Below the pieces are notes generated by a model. It saw only the letters and a list, made by a program, of their open reading frames with translations. It had not been told where the DNA came from and made no database searches. The position numbers were made by a program, and so were the translations under genes. From Norana najaformis (taxonomy: Eukaryota; Annelida; Clitellata; Crassiclitellata; Hormogastridae), in NCBI GenBank assembly GCA_964023275.1, contig OZ029921.1, forward strand, positions 16,776,204 to 16,840,203: DNA of 64,000 nucleotides, given 5' to 3'. The first letter of the stretch is position 1. Each line of letters starts with the position of its first letter. Positions 1 to 12,664 of the stretch are shown in pieces.

Positions 1-874
1 GCCGTGATCATAATGCTCAAGGCCCCAAACACCGATGGAAGACATGGCAGAAGTAGCATTCTATTACATTTCAGACCGGTGACAATTCTACAGACTTAAT
101 TACTCCAACTCAATAACAAGACTTAATGCGGGCTTAATAGGTTCACAAGTTAATCTGAATGCAGACTTATCGATTTGTCATTTTGCTTAGGCGGGAATTA
201 TTAACCCATTTCGTTTAATTGCAGACTTCTTTTTCAGCTACCCGCGCTTTTGAGATGAATTCATAAATTAGCGTAATATAAATATCTGATTAACAATAAT
301 AATAAATACTGTATACCTGTTTAACTTTATTTAGCTTGCACTGTCTGTTAAATTTTATGTGGTCAAATTGTTTAAATTTAGGCCTATATGCATATATTTC
401 TAATCCATCGATAATGACGAAATCTAGTAATCACATTTTCCAAATTATAGCCTCATGCGTAATATCTGACAGACCCTCAACGCTACGTGTCACGTTTAAG
501 TGAGTCAGAAAAGTAGGTCTGACCTACGCAGGGAAAACCATGGCTCCTCATCGATTATGTCAAGGAAGTCGGGCATGAGCAAGCGCTTCATGCTCCTGTC
601 GATTCTTGGACTTCCTTGTTCGTAGTTCCCCAGCGCATTATTCGCTGTATAGACCTATACTAAAATCTATGACAAATGTGCACTGTGGACTACCAATTAC
701 GATGCTCCTTTTATGAATTTATGAACAGCTGTCGCGTCGCAATACCGTGTTGTAAATATAAATCCTATCTAGGCCTACGATGTTATAATATATTAGAATA
801 ATATAGCATATACACACATTACGGAAGATATTTAGTATAGAAAATAGTATGCACTTGTATACACGAGATGTATA

Positions 875-976
<102 letters not shown>

Positions 977-1029
977 AATGGCTTTCAAGCAAAGAAGGCA
1001 GAACTAAGGCAACATTGGTGACAAGAGGG

Positions 1030-1112
1030 AGGTTGTACATTCAGCATATATATATATATATATAATATGTATATATATTATATTATATATATATATGTTG
1101 AATGTACAACCT
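1030..1112. repeat. Inverted repeat with AT core
   Basis: Arms aggttgtacattca (1030-1043) and tgaatgtacaacct (1099-1112) flank a TA-rich centre. It could extrude as a cruciform. The right arm runs into SINE family C. Confidence 0.7.
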
Positions 1113-1370
1113 CTGGAACGGTTACTGTGTAGGACATTGAGCAAGTCCTTTACTCACAATTGCTCAGCGCCATCGATTGGTGTTTAGTCATTTGTCCCAA
1201 GAAACATTCTCTTCGTTAGTCAAGACTTACTTGTTAAATTAACTGGGCAGCCATGTTCACAGCGCTTTTGAGAGGTTCTTAAAATGCGCTATATAAAAGA
1301 TTACATACATACATACATACATACATTAGTTAACGGCGCTGAATGAATACAGAAATAATAATATTATATT
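1105..1370 (+). mobile_element. SINE family C interrupted by a LINE tail
   Basis: The family C parts are 1105-1190 (cggttactgtgtaggacatt, cacaattgctcagcgccatc) and 1327-1370 (ggcgctgaatgaatacagaa). Between them a ~135-bp piece ends aaatgcgctatataaaag plus (ACAT)n, a LINE/SINE tail apparently inserted into the element. Other copies: 11340-11462 (+) and 60178-60330 (-). Confidence 0.6.
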
Positions 1371-1374
1371 TATT

Positions 1375-3743
1375 ATTGAAAGCTAATTCTTGCAATCGCA
1401 ATAATACAAGTATACAAACAGAAGAATGAAGAATAATTATCGTAGAGAGAGACTAAGGCAAACAGACGGACAAGACAAGACACCCCCCCCCCAAAGACTC
1501 ACATACAGCAAACAATGTATGGGACTATCTGCAGTTAAGTGTACTTGACTCAGTAATAAATATGAATGCCATATAATTTATGTTAATAAATTCCTACAAT
1601 AGGTAGGCATAACGGAACTGAGTGGTCTATAGCTTATGAACTACAATGCGCATCTTTCGTCCATCTGCCCTAAACATATGTAGGCCTATAAGACAGCTGT
1701 TTCAATAGATTGGCATTTCAGGAACCATTTAAATTTGCATTTTAACGACGCTTTCGTATATAAGATTATTTGCTCTGTTTATGCCTAAAGAACTGCATCG
1801 CTTCCCTTGTGAAGGCGCATTGAGACTAAGATCTTGTTAAACGATACATAAACGAGTGCCTGACGGCATATACTGGAGCTGCACTCCATCTTGTCTATAT
1901 AATCTTATTTTGCAGCGTTTTGTGATATAATGATTTTCGCCTCGGATGGAAGCAGGTGAACCGACTGCAGGTAGCAAGATATCCACTACAGGTAGCAAGG
2001 TATCACAGCTACCAATGTTCTTGCACGATTGCTTCAAGCCCCTGCACCTGCGCATCATCCTTGTATAATTACCTCTAGGTTAAAGAGAGTACCTTATCGA
2101 CTGCGTGCCATTCTCCACTCAGCTGAAATTGTCGCGCATGAGTGATCGCATTTACGCATGACGTGGCATCCGGGAGTAGGATGGGGGAAGAGGGAGGAGG
2201 TGTTGTAGGAAGGGGTGCGCTGGTCACGGAATTTTTAAAGCGTAGGTGTAAATACTAACTCAGGGGCACGTGATCACCATGACATCACGCTGTCGGTGCG
2301 TCGACTACTACCTGAGTGCAGGTAGGAAGGATTCTTAGCCGACGGTCGGTTTCATCACTCACAATAAGAAGGCAATTGCGTCGAAGCACAAAGTCATACC
2401 AGTTGTCGATGCTTAAGAGGCCTCCACCTTCTACGTTGCCTACGACTATCTTCTGAAGATTTCTTGCAGAAAACAAGGTGCGTTTATGTATTGATTAAGG
2501 ACAACGATATTATATCAATTTTGCCATAATGTTCCTAGGATAAATTGCACACAGGCGTATAGTGATTTATTAAATTCAGAAATTACAAAAATTCGTATGT
2601 CCTAGACCGAACGTATAACGTATTAGTGCTATTATAACCTTAAATGAGTTTAACTTCTCAGACAGGATTCAGACTTAACAACTCTGCTGTAGCAAACATT
2701 TTACATCTGCAATATAATTCTTACATAAGTCTAAGTTAGTTGTTGAGGCCTAAAGTTTGTAACAAAAATGCACAAGTTCATCGATGTTTGTTCATTGTGT
2801 GAAGTTTTTTTTATCAGTTTGAAGCATTTCTGAATTCATACAAAAGGACAATTTTTAAATCCAGTTTCTTTTGGCCTAAAATATACTTTCGTAGTCATTC
2901 CCTGAAGGAAATAGATTGGCTTGAAGTCATGGCCAAACGTTTGCGACGATCATTTTTAATGAACAGATTGACTGAAATAGCAAGTAATTTAAAAATTAAG
3001 CATTATTTACACCGTTTCAAGTATCTGTGCAATGTTTACTGTCACCAGACAGCATTAGAACTGACCGTCGATATTTGCAATGATATCCTTTCGTCTTAAT
3101 GACAGTTTAACTGTAGAGACAGTAGTCTGCTACGAATTCTTAAACTTGACCTGACACTAATCAACTGTTGCTTATCAAACCTTAAACCATAGACTGGATC
3201 ATGTAAATTTGTAGATGGTAGGTAAATAAAATACTTAGCCCATCTTCTGCGGACAACCGCCTTACAGTTGTTGTGTACTTGGACTATTGTTCCCTTTGTA
3301 ATTATATAGAAGTTAATCTGTTTCGTGATTGCCTCTTACACATTTAGTGTGACCTAATGTAGGTCAAATGTAAAGTAAATGCAAATCTGACATAGTGTAA
3401 ATGTCATGTAAATCTCCGAAATTTCTCGGCGCCACACAAGAGCTGCCTCATAAAGACCAGCGTCCACCAACTACCGTCATATGTAGGACACACGTCGTTG
3501 CTGTTGGGGCAACTTATTTACTTATCAAGTCCGCTACAGCCAGAGGTTGGTTTGGCAGTTTCGGTGGGTTTAGATAGGTTTAGTATAATAAGATATACAT
3601 CCTCCAACGGGTTCTTATTTAATAGACTTAATTAACATACACGTATTATTTTTTAACATTCCAGACCAATATGGGTGCTGTAGGTTTAGATGTATATTTC
3701 TGCAACTGTCCAATATGATCTTCTGTGCAGCTGTACCGAAAGA
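1375..3743. other. Upstream region of the Reeler gene, no gene seen
   Basis: AT-rich sequence with a C run near 1483 and no supported coding region on either strand. Short open frames here lack similarity and splice context. The promoter of the Reeler gene is presumably in its last part but no clear TATA or initiator can be singled out. Confidence 0.5.
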
Positions 3744-3951
3744 ATGCATCCTGGCCTTATAACTGTCGTTTTGGTGTCGCTGATGATGTTGGAAGTTTGT
3801 AACGGGTTTCCGGGAGATCTTCTGTCCACTGGGAAAGTTTGCAATACTTTGATGCCTGAATTCAGTGAGGAATTCCCTCCTCAGACGTCGGCGTCTCCTT
3901 ACCGGCTAAATTTCAACGCCAGTTGCTTCACGCCAGGACTTAGTCTTCGAG
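3744..3951 (+). CDS. Reeler gene exon 1
   Basis: Encodes residues 1-69 plus one base of codon 70. It holds the signal peptide and the first Reeler strands including QTSASPYRLNF. The donor is CGAG|GTAAAA. The phase (1) fits the next exon. Confidence 0.82.
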
Positions 3952-6900
3952 GTAAAACTGGCTGTTTGCTTGGCTGACTGACTGGCTGATTGGACTGATT
4001 TCATTGACTGCTTCGCTCGTTCGTTCGTGCTTCCAACCGTCCATTTATTCATTCGCTCTAATTTTTGTTTGTAGCTTGTACTTTTTTTTATCGGAGATGT
4101 ACTGAATTCGCTGATCGGTGGTCAAATGCACTATGCGAAGAGTAATATGTGGGTTATATTTAGGTGTTATAAGTTATTAAAGAATATCTAAATGCTGTTG
4201 ATAAAGTTTAGGGTTTGAATAATGTTTAGTCATTCTACAGTCAGTCGGATTCCATCAGAATGAGTCATTTTAGAATCAGGTTAGTTCATTCTGAGACGGT
4301 TAATCAAGTTGTTATATGGGTTTTAATTAATTACAATCCAAAGCCTAGGTCCATTATTTTGGATTTATTCCTGCTAATTATAATTTATGATAGGTCGACT
4401 TGGAGACTACTTATTACGTTGTGCAGAAGCAAGCGTTCGATAGTAGACCTATTGACTGCTGCTGTCAGTGATTAAGTTGCTCATCCATAGGTCGTGGATC
4501 TCCATATTTTTTGCAAACCTATAACCTAAGCCTATGACCGATATTCGCTTTTCGGATAAAACACAAAATGCGTGAAACACGACGAAACATACATAGATAC
4601 ATACCCACATACATACGCACATACATACATACATACATACCTATCGTCAATTATTGTAATCAAAAACACGTTTACTCCTTTTTAGCAGATGGATCTCCTC
4701 ATTTAGGTAGCGCATCTCGTAATGCAGGAGGTGGATTTCAGTCAGATGTGCCGTGGGATTCGGCTGAATTTAACCACTGGCTTTTGTCAAAGTCTTCGTT
4801 ATTGGCTCAGTAGGCCTATATTGACCTGCTTCAAAAGTATAATGAAGTCAGTATTACCAGTGCTCTCGTAGAACCATGTAGCTAAGTTAAGCTAACCCGA
4901 GTCTTCATCCATGCATCAATTTAAATAGGTCTACACCTCAGAAATGCAAACCCGTAGACTGCCATGCAAGCCTATTGGCACAGGTTAAACCTTCTGTAGG
5001 CCCCTTCAATAGTTAAGACGGCATTACATATATATATATACAAGCATATGATAATACGATATGCATATGCATATATATATATATATGTGTGTGTGTGCAT
5101 AGGATAAGTAGTGAGTATTCTTACAGTACCCGTATGACTCCTGTATTCATCTGATAATGAAAGAGGTGGCGATTTTGCACCACAAGTGGAGTTCATTAAC
5201 AAGAGCGCCGTGAATTCAATGCCATTATCTAATTCTGAATTGTAACCAGCATGTTGACGCCTCACGAATGATGTCTACACTTAATTATTCTAATAAAATA
5301 GTCGCTTTCAAATAAGTACTGCGATTGAGGCAATTAAGACTTTGGGATATGTGAGAAATAGCCTAGCTAAATGTAAGGGTTACAAAATTGTTTATACATA
5401 TCTAAAGAAGCTCTTCTGAATCCGACATCTAATGTCCATTTTAGCTATTAAAGCCAAGAATCTTTAACTTATTAGGTGAAATGAAATAGTTCGGCTAAAA
5501 TTTGCAATCGCCTCCATCAAGTGACCCACCATAATCTATGAGGCATTCACAGCAGATGGATTCCAGGGGGCCTACCACTTCTTCACCATCATTTTAGATT
5601 CGGCTTTAGTTTTATGTAGACAGCGAATCATGTAATCGATGGCTGAAATTCTACAAAATTTAATTACCTACATAAAACTAAGCAACTGGCACGATGCACC
5701 TTTACAGTCCTCACGACTTTTTCAATTGCCAGAATTTCTTATGAGTGAAGGTAAAGGTGCATAAACTGCATATTTTTATAATAGGCTAACACACGTTTTG
5801 ATAGACCATCTGCATTACATAGGACTTCTTGGCAACGGCATGTGGCTTTAATAATGATTCATTCAAAATCTTGATCAATATAAATTATATTCTTTATAGT
5901 CTGCAGCTTTGTATACTGTTTAAATGCCGTGGAAACATTTTCTCGGTCTCATTTGATCAGCTGCCTTCGATCAGTCTTTGTCTCGTTTATATGAAATTTG
6001 GTGTTTGTTTCGCTTTTAAGTTTCCTTGACCGGAGTGGACGTGAATACGACGTTCAAGGAATTCATCGTTCAAGCAAAGAGACAGATCAATGAGACATCA
6101 TCCTATGGCACATTCAACAACGGAGGGGATTCCGAAATGAAAACACTCGACTGCTTCAATCAATCAGCTGTACGTAGTGTTTCCTCTAACCTTTTGTGAC
6201 TCACAGAAAACCTTTTGGCGCAGTTTCATTTGTAGTTGATTAGGCCTACTATAAGTCAATCGTAACCGTTAACTCTATAAATAGGATTACGATTAGAGTC
6301 GTTAATGACAAATGAAAATGCCTAAATAAAGGTGATCCCAAAATTGATAATATATATAGGCCGACTTGCTACAAGAAAAAACAAACCCTGAAAGTGTAGT
6401 AACTATAATTGAACTTTTTGAACTTAATTGCATTGAATAGCCGTTTATTGTCAACGTGGATTTGCAAGAAATTGTTCATGGTTGACAAATCTGTTCGTTG
6501 AGAAAGTTTATGAAAGGATGGATAAGGAAAACCTGTGGACGGAGTATATCTAGATTTTGTCGATCCGTTTGACAAAGTACCTCATGTAATCCTAATCAAA
6601 CAGTTGCAAACATGTGGGATCAGTGAGCAAGTGCTAGAATGGATTAAAAGCTGGTTTTCAGACAGGAGGCAAAAAGGTGGGTATAGGAGACAAATATTCT
6701 GGCTGGACAAGAGTTATAAGCGGACGGCCACAAGGATCATTGCTTAGACTATCATTGCTTGGACTACTGCTGTTCATAATTTTCATTAACGACATTGATG
6801 ACAGAATCACCGACTATGTACATGGTATTTGTAAGTCGTCATACATGTATAAGTTGATGTATATTTTACGACATACACAAAATTAGGATCTCTTCAAGAA

Positions 6901-9900
6901 TATCTCTGGCAAATACATTGATCTCCGGTGGTCTTGATAACCGTAACTCGGTTTTTATCGGTATCACAAAGACAAATATAGAGAAACGGCAGAGTTTAGA
7001 ACTCTCTGGCTATAGCCATAACTGATATGTCCAAATATGAGCATATAACATCTTTGCTTAAGTCTTTGCTTTGGCTTCATGTTGAGAAATGAATCCGTTT
7101 CAAATTGGGACTTGTAGTTCATAAACACCGATCTCTTGCCAACCACAATGAATAAAGAATCAGTCCTCATTCCCCAGACTTATCACTATTCAACCAAGTC
7201 ACTTTTTCTTTGGTTATGTCAAAAACTCGAACCGTTCTTGGTGGACGAGCTGGGCCTAAATTTTGGAACTCTCTTCCTGCATCTGTTCGTTCTGTTCAGT
7301 CTCTTGTGTCATTTCAGACTTAACTGAAGACTTACCTTTTCAGCTGACTCATCCAACACAGGCCGCCTCTTTGTTTTAGCGGACTTACTTTTTGAGTATT
7401 GACCTGGCTGCGGCTTAATTCTGGTGCGCCATCGGTTGACAACGGCGCTATATAATTTGCTAATTAACAATTAATATCAATCCGGTTTCGGATGAATGCT
7501 CCAGCCTACTGTGGAACGAGGGCTATTTAGAAGCAGCAGGCTGTCAGGCACTTCCATCAGCCCACGGAATGACAATCGATGAGCGTAAATTCCGTGCGCT
7601 ACGAAGGCTTTATCCGACTGTCGTCATTCCTCGTTCTCAGTGCAGCACATACCAGTACATAACTCTAAAACTTATCACCAGTCAATCGTTGATATGATGC
7701 AGCATTTTGTGTGCGATCACCTGCCTATACTCCGAGCTTAATTCGACTGCGCTCAAACGTCTGTTCTTCTACTGATCCGACTATGACGTCATTCAGGCTG
7801 ACGAGGAGCGTCTTCGCGAGTTTCTGAAAAGGCGCTAGTATATTATTGTCCAGGTACATAAACTACATACACGTAGTTACGATCAACTAATTTAACGCTT
7901 TTAAGCTTCAGTAAAATATCCGTTTAATTATTAAAACGCCAATTTGGTTCCAAAATGCGCCAAGAGATGACATACTTTAAGCCTCAGTGTCTCATTATTT
8001 ATTTTTCCTCAGAGTCTGAGGAAAATAATGAATGAGAAATTGATTCGATCTTCCGAATTTTACTAACTTGTTTAAATTCAATTAATTGCAGAACGCGATT
8101 AGCGACGCCAACATAGCATCGAAAGATTTCACGACAAAGACTTTCGTGTGGACGGCTCCAACCGACATCAGCAATGACGTCATAGAGTTCGTGTGAGTAT
8201 TAATGCTGCATGACACCGCACATCGACAGTTATGTCGTTCTTACAGATATAGTCGTAGACTTTTGAAAACTTCAGATGACAAAGGCCAGTCTAGTCTCAA
8301 GTCTCAAGGTACACTTGCATCTCCCTATGATGCTGCTAATGAAGATACTTATATAGCGCCTTTTGAGAACCTCCCAAAAGTGCTGCTGGGGTTGCCATGT
8401 AGGGCCTAACTTATCTAAGCAGATGTGACTTGTAGGCCTATAATCCAGTACAACTGAAACTTGCACCCCCTACAAAGTTCAGAAGTGCATAATGAAGCTG
8501 GGAAACAGAAAAACATTAATAACCATAAACAGACTGGAAGAGATGGACCTAAATTTTGAGCTGACAGCAAAAGATGGTTTCGGTATAAGAGTCGCGAACA
8601 TTAGGCATAAGACTTAAGCTAGGTTGAAAATGATGTAGGCCTACGTGTTGATCAGAGTTAAAGTAAGCAGTAGGCCTACGTATATGCAGGGGAAGACTGT
8701 TTCAAAGGAAGGTCTGGCACAAGAGAAAGTTTGATTGGCTTGTGTTGGTGTCTGAAGCTCGTCGTCTGCATATTCCTACGGGCAGCAGAGCAGAACGATC
8801 GCCAATCCGGTTATATCGAGACTGAAACGCAGAGCTCCCTGATAACTGTAATTGTAATTTGAGATTTATAGAGCGCCTCTTAGATAAACTCAACAAAGGT
8901 GCTTCCGACCCGAAAAAGCAAAATCACTGTTAAACAGTACAGTCTTCAGGCGCCTGCGGAACACTGAGAGGGGAGAGAAAGGAGCTCAAGTCGCAATTCT
9001 AGAGGGAGACGATTCCAGCAAGTGGGACCAACGTAGGCAAAGCTTCTGGACTGGGTCGCAGTGGTTCGCATGCGACGGACAAACAGGAGATCTTGAGTGG
9101 CCGAGCGAAGGATGCTACGGCCCGGCAACGAGGCGACCAAAGGCCTTTGCATTATGTCTGGCGATGCCGACAAGTGGAACATAATGTTATTCGTTCCGCA
9201 GCAGACAGCCAGTGTAGGACAAGTGTTTCTCTTATTTTCTGATATTTGGGAATATTTTGGCAAGTTGGCCGCAACCTGGAAGGGCGAAGTTTAGGACGGC
9301 TGGAGCTGGTTCATCCAAGGTTTTGGCAGACCTGCAAGGATGGAATTGCAGCAACCTCAGTGAAAGCGGCGCTGAACTACAGATCGTCCCGTATGTGACC
9401 CATACATCTGGCGCAGCTGATAGAATCGTGACCTGCACAGGAAGTTCACATCAGCAGCCATAGATAGTTTTCCGTAAAGAAGCAAATCAGGTCGCGGACA
9501 AGTTGTTGTGAAATCGTGACTTTTGTAAATTCGAGATTTCTCCAGTACCCAAGGAAATCTAAATCGCAGGAATCAGCTTATTCACAGCCTTCATCTACCT
9601 CTCGTCGTCAGTCTTTGACTGGGTCTTCGTCGTATACAGTGAGATTCTGGGTCAGATCAGCGTGGATATAAAGCAGCTCGGGTTCGTAGCCAAGTGGGTC
9701 AGTTGATGAAACTGATAGGTCTATAGATAAGCCTATACTAGGCCTATGCTCAGAACTAGTGAGCCTTACAGTCAGAGCCTACGAGTACCAGAGCCTACGA
9801 GTACCAGAGCCTACGAGTACCAGAGCCTACGAGTACCACAATTGTTCATTTACTGTCATTTAGACAAAGACACCTGCATGCATCATGGAAGTCTTTGTAG

Positions 9901-12061
9901 AAAAATGAATTGGCTTTGAAAACCTCTTCTGCATGTTTTTACATATGCCTCGGCCTTAGGCACAGCTTTTTTTATTCCGATGCACCGAGGCTGCACTTGC
10001 AGTCCTAGCTCAGCCTGCAATCCATTCTGTATCGATTGGTCCATTAAGTAATCCGCAGCAGTTGACCAGTTTAACAAGTCAGACGGTTCCCTACAAATAA
10101 CTGGATAAAGGTTAAAACTAACAGTAATGAAAATCAGTTCAGTTTCAGATGGCCTCGAGTGTTTATCATGCTGCAATCACTTGGTGATGGTTATATTACA
10201 GCACTGTATATAGTTGTCCTGGATGAATGACAGCCAACAGCTATATGAGGAGCGTCGGTTAGCCTCTTTCCGTTCAATAGCATTGCTCCAAAATGCCAAA
10301 GGATCATCGTCTTGTTCTGTAGGGTTGCGTCGCAGAAAGTTCCCCAGTCTAACATCTGGAGTTGCTCGTTAGAGTCTGTGCTTCCGAATCAGTTAATCCC
10401 ATACACTCCATCACTGCTGCTGATGCTACTACTGCTGCTGCTGCTGCTTGCTGCTATTGTCATCAATATCATCAATGCCGCTATGTCCTTAAGAAACAAC
10501 AGAGACACTGACTGGCATTTTCAGTTTCAGCACTTAATGTACTGTACAGGAAGTTCTACCGTTACATCATCTGTTACGTCCGGCAGAGTCTTTGTTCCCG
10601 GATCAAGCGTTGTCGCCAGTTTTGTAGTATTCGATAGTGGAAAAGTTTTATCGAAATTCCTTTTCAAGGCCGCTAGCAGTCGATAGCTTAGCGATTGATT
10701 TCAACTTGAGGGTTTGGCGGGGGGCGGCGGAGACGGCGGATGGCAGCGGTTCCTGGGACTAGACACAGTGGACTCGAGGATGCTTAACTGGAAGACGCTT
10801 TGCTCACCACACGGCCTAAGGGTTGTTTGATCACAATGGACTGATCTTGGTCTTGATCTTGCGCATGTCGGCCTGGCTGTCCCACTGCATTCGTGAGTTC
10901 GATTTCCGATTTGAAAGTGGCAATTCATTGTCGACTCATGCAATTAGTAATGATTGTCCCCGATTGCCGCTGTCATTGCCCTTCAGCCGAAAATCATCCA
11001 GATTCATAAAAATGTCATCTTCAAAAACTGACCTGAATGAGTGGTCATTTGGAGAGAGTTTCAGTGGAGAATTAACTGGCTTCATAAAAATTCTCTCAGA
11101 ACAGTTATAATTCTTTGGGAGGACCAACGTAATGTAGGCCTAATATGAGGGCTTCTGTTGTCGATGAAAGCTGTCAAGTCAGATTTTGAAACGGATTCTC
11201 TGTTCAGTTGGGAGCCGGTGCAATGACTGAAGCACGTATATTATGATATAGTTTAACGGAACTTCATATTTTGTGTGAAACAGTCGCCAATTGATTCGAG
11301 CGCTCGCCTTGTAGCCTCATGCTGAGCGTATGGGTTCAGCCTCCCTAAGACAGTTTCTCTGCAGAGACCTTGAGTAAGCCCTTCATGCACAGTTGTTCAG
11401 CGCCATCGATTGATACTCTTTGTCATTAGATACTGGCGCTTAATAAATACAGAAATAATATAATATCTTGATGGATCTCGGTCGCATTGAAATCAATGTG
11501 AATAGTGGTTTTTCTGTTAACAGGGCGTCAGTGGTTAAGGAAAACAAGACCTACTGGATTGAAGTGCGAGCTCAAGTTACACAATGCAACGACAACAGAG
11601 ACAACTCACCGTTGCCTGGGGATAACAACACCAGTGGTACACCATCGGAGTCCACTGCTGCAACATCGACCACACCACCGGCGACAACACCAACACCAGC
11701 ATCGACAACGACAGTAGCAAACCCAGCAACAACGGCGACAACAGCTATCGGCAACTTCACATCAGCCACAGGTGGCATAAGCGACGAGTTGTCCACTGCA
11801 CCAGTGACCAGGACATCCATCGGCAACGTCACATCATATGCACCTGATGCCAACTACACCCTCTCTTCAGCAGCAGCTGCATCAACCGACTCCAGATCCA
11901 CTGACGGCCACAGAACTACGGTTGTCATAACAACGACCTCTGCGACACGGCAAACTACAGCTGCAGGTGCTGATCGACGGAAGTATTCGACGTTCTTAGT
12001 AGCTTTGTCTGTCGCCTGTGTCGCTAGTTTAGCGTCAGTCGGTCGGCTGAGTTACCAGTAG
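3744..12061 (+). CDS. Reeler-domain surface protein with mucin-like stalk (4 exons)
   Basis: Exons 3744-3951, 6021-6169, 8092-8192 and 11524-12061 join in phase and give 331 residues. Residues 1-21 are a signal peptide (MHPGLITVVLVSLMMLEVCNG). Residues about 24-165 match the Reeler fold: the Pro-Gln-Thr-Ser-x-SPY block, the PGLSLRVSLTGV strand, FKEFIVQAK, the TFVWTAP block, and YWIEV at the end. Residues about 176-300 are Ser/Thr/Pro/Ala-rich with several N-glycosylation sequons (NTS, NFT, NVT, NYT), which suggests an O-glycosylated stalk. The last ~24 residues after DRRKY are hydrophobic, suggesting a GPI signal or a membrane anchor with a tiny tail. Reeler proteins are extracellular; animal members include reelin, ferric-chelate-reductase-like proteins and insect defence proteins. 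No reductase or DOMON domain is seen. The start at 3744 is preferred over the in-frame ATG at 3690 because it gives a standard signal peptide. Function beyond the domain is unknown. Confidence 0.85.
4592..4640 (+). repeat. (CATA)n microsatellite
   Basis: Imperfect ACATACATACCC units in Reeler intron 1. Confidence 0.8.
5026..5098 (+). repeat. AT/TG microsatellites
   Basis: Short (TA)n, ATGCAT and (TG)n runs in Reeler intron 1. Confidence 0.75.
6021..6169 (+). CDS. Reeler gene exon 2
   Basis: The acceptor is cgcttttaag|TT and the donor is GCT|GTACGT. It encodes SLTGVDVNTTFKEFIVQAKR and the following residues to DCFNQSA (71-119). This is the diagnostic Reeler segment corresponding to F-x-G-F-x-x-Q-A-R in other families. 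Confidence 0.85.
6450..7480 (+). mobile_element. Chimeric CR1-like LINE fragment in Reeler intron 2
   Basis: Reverse transcriptase pieces: a degraded NLFVEKVYERMDKE region, VYLDFVDPFDKVPH, GISEQVLEWIKSWFSDRRQ, then (frame-shifted) ISGRPQGSLL and LLLFIIFINDID. The catalytic YADD segment is missing. From 6826 the sequence continues as the C-terminal tail of ORF2 (GICKSSYMY and onward), shared with 45.6-46.3 kb. The end is ggcgctatataatttgc at about 7445. It has many breaks. Confidence 0.85.
8092..8192 (+). CDS. Reeler gene exon 3
   Basis: The acceptor is ttaattgcag|AAC and the donor is TTCGT|GTGAGT. It encodes residues 120-152 with the Reeler core KTFVWTAPTDISNDVIEF. It ends two bases into codon 153. 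Confidence 0.85.
8830..9440 (-). mobile_element. CR1/jockey-like LINE 3' fragment
   Basis: The minus strand encodes ORF2 C-terminal signatures: CNSILAGLPK, SLPGRSILRSATQDLL, and SRSFAYVGPTCWNRLPLELR. Frameshifts occur. It lies in Reeler intron 3. Confidence 0.75.
9535..9600 (-). mobile_element. SINE family B fragment
   Basis: Plus strand gagatttctccagtacccaa and caggaatcagcttattcaca correspond to the inverted 3' end of family B. Confidence 0.5.
9774..9837 (+). repeat. 16-bp tandem repeat, four copies
   Basis: The unit agagcctacgagtacc is repeated four times without change, which implies recent expansion. It lies in Reeler intron 3. Confidence 0.95.
11340..11462 (+). mobile_element. SINE family C copy
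   Basis: Reads cagagaccttgagtaagccc, gttgttcagcgccatcgatt, actggcgcttaataaatac. It ends 62 bp before Reeler exon 4. Confidence 0.6.
11524..12061 (+). CDS. Reeler gene exon 4 (stalk and C-terminal anchor)
   Basis: The acceptor is tttctgttaacag|GG. It encodes ASVVKENKTYWIEVRAQVTQ, which closes the Reeler fold. A Thr/Ser/Ala/Pro-rich stalk follows, then a hydrophobic C-terminus (STFLVALSVACVASLASVG) and TAG. The stalk codons are dominated by ACA/ACC/GCA repeats, so allelic length variation would be expected. Confidence 0.85.
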
Positions 12062-12664
12062 GATGGAACCAGATGTAATCTGCCTCTACTGTGAATCGAA
12101 CCCTAAAGTCTCTACCCAGAGGGGACATTGACTAACCCATCATGAGTCTGTCGGCGTTTCATACGAAGTCTAATCAGTAAACGTGACTTTACGTGGGTAG
12201 ACTGTCGTAGGCAAATATAGGCCAGCATGAGTCCGTTTCATTCAGCTGCATGACAGAGATGGTTAGAATAATCCCAAGCAGAGAAGAGAGTATCTGTGGG
12301 CATCCGATCACAGTTAGACTTCTGAAGTTCACATAGATCTCTATAGATAGGCCTATATGTAGACCTACTAAGCAAGTCTATGACTGATGCATGCTGACAA
12401 AGCCAATTTGACTAAAATAATGGTAGTCTTATCGTTAAATTTCATTGAAATTGTATCGTTTTGTTTTTCTTATATGTGGAAAACGATTAGCTTTGGGTAG
12501 GTCCATAACCAAGAGTGTGCAGCATGGTTCACAGTGTAAACTACTCCACCCTTATTATTGCGACTGTGTAGCGAGGCTTGTACTGATTTCAGTCACCCCA
12601 CTATTTTCATCAGTTAGGTGCAAACATGAGGTGGGTGTTGTGCTCACGTGATCGATTCAGCAAA

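Noticed and set aside
10312-10686. Open frame of 124 codons with a poly-Leu run in Reeler intron 3
   Set aside because: The Leu run comes from a CTG repeat; there is no similarity, no splice support and no conserved context.
10701-11127. Overlapping open frames on both strands in Reeler intron 3
   Set aside because: No recognisable domain and no comparison copy; treated as chance frames.
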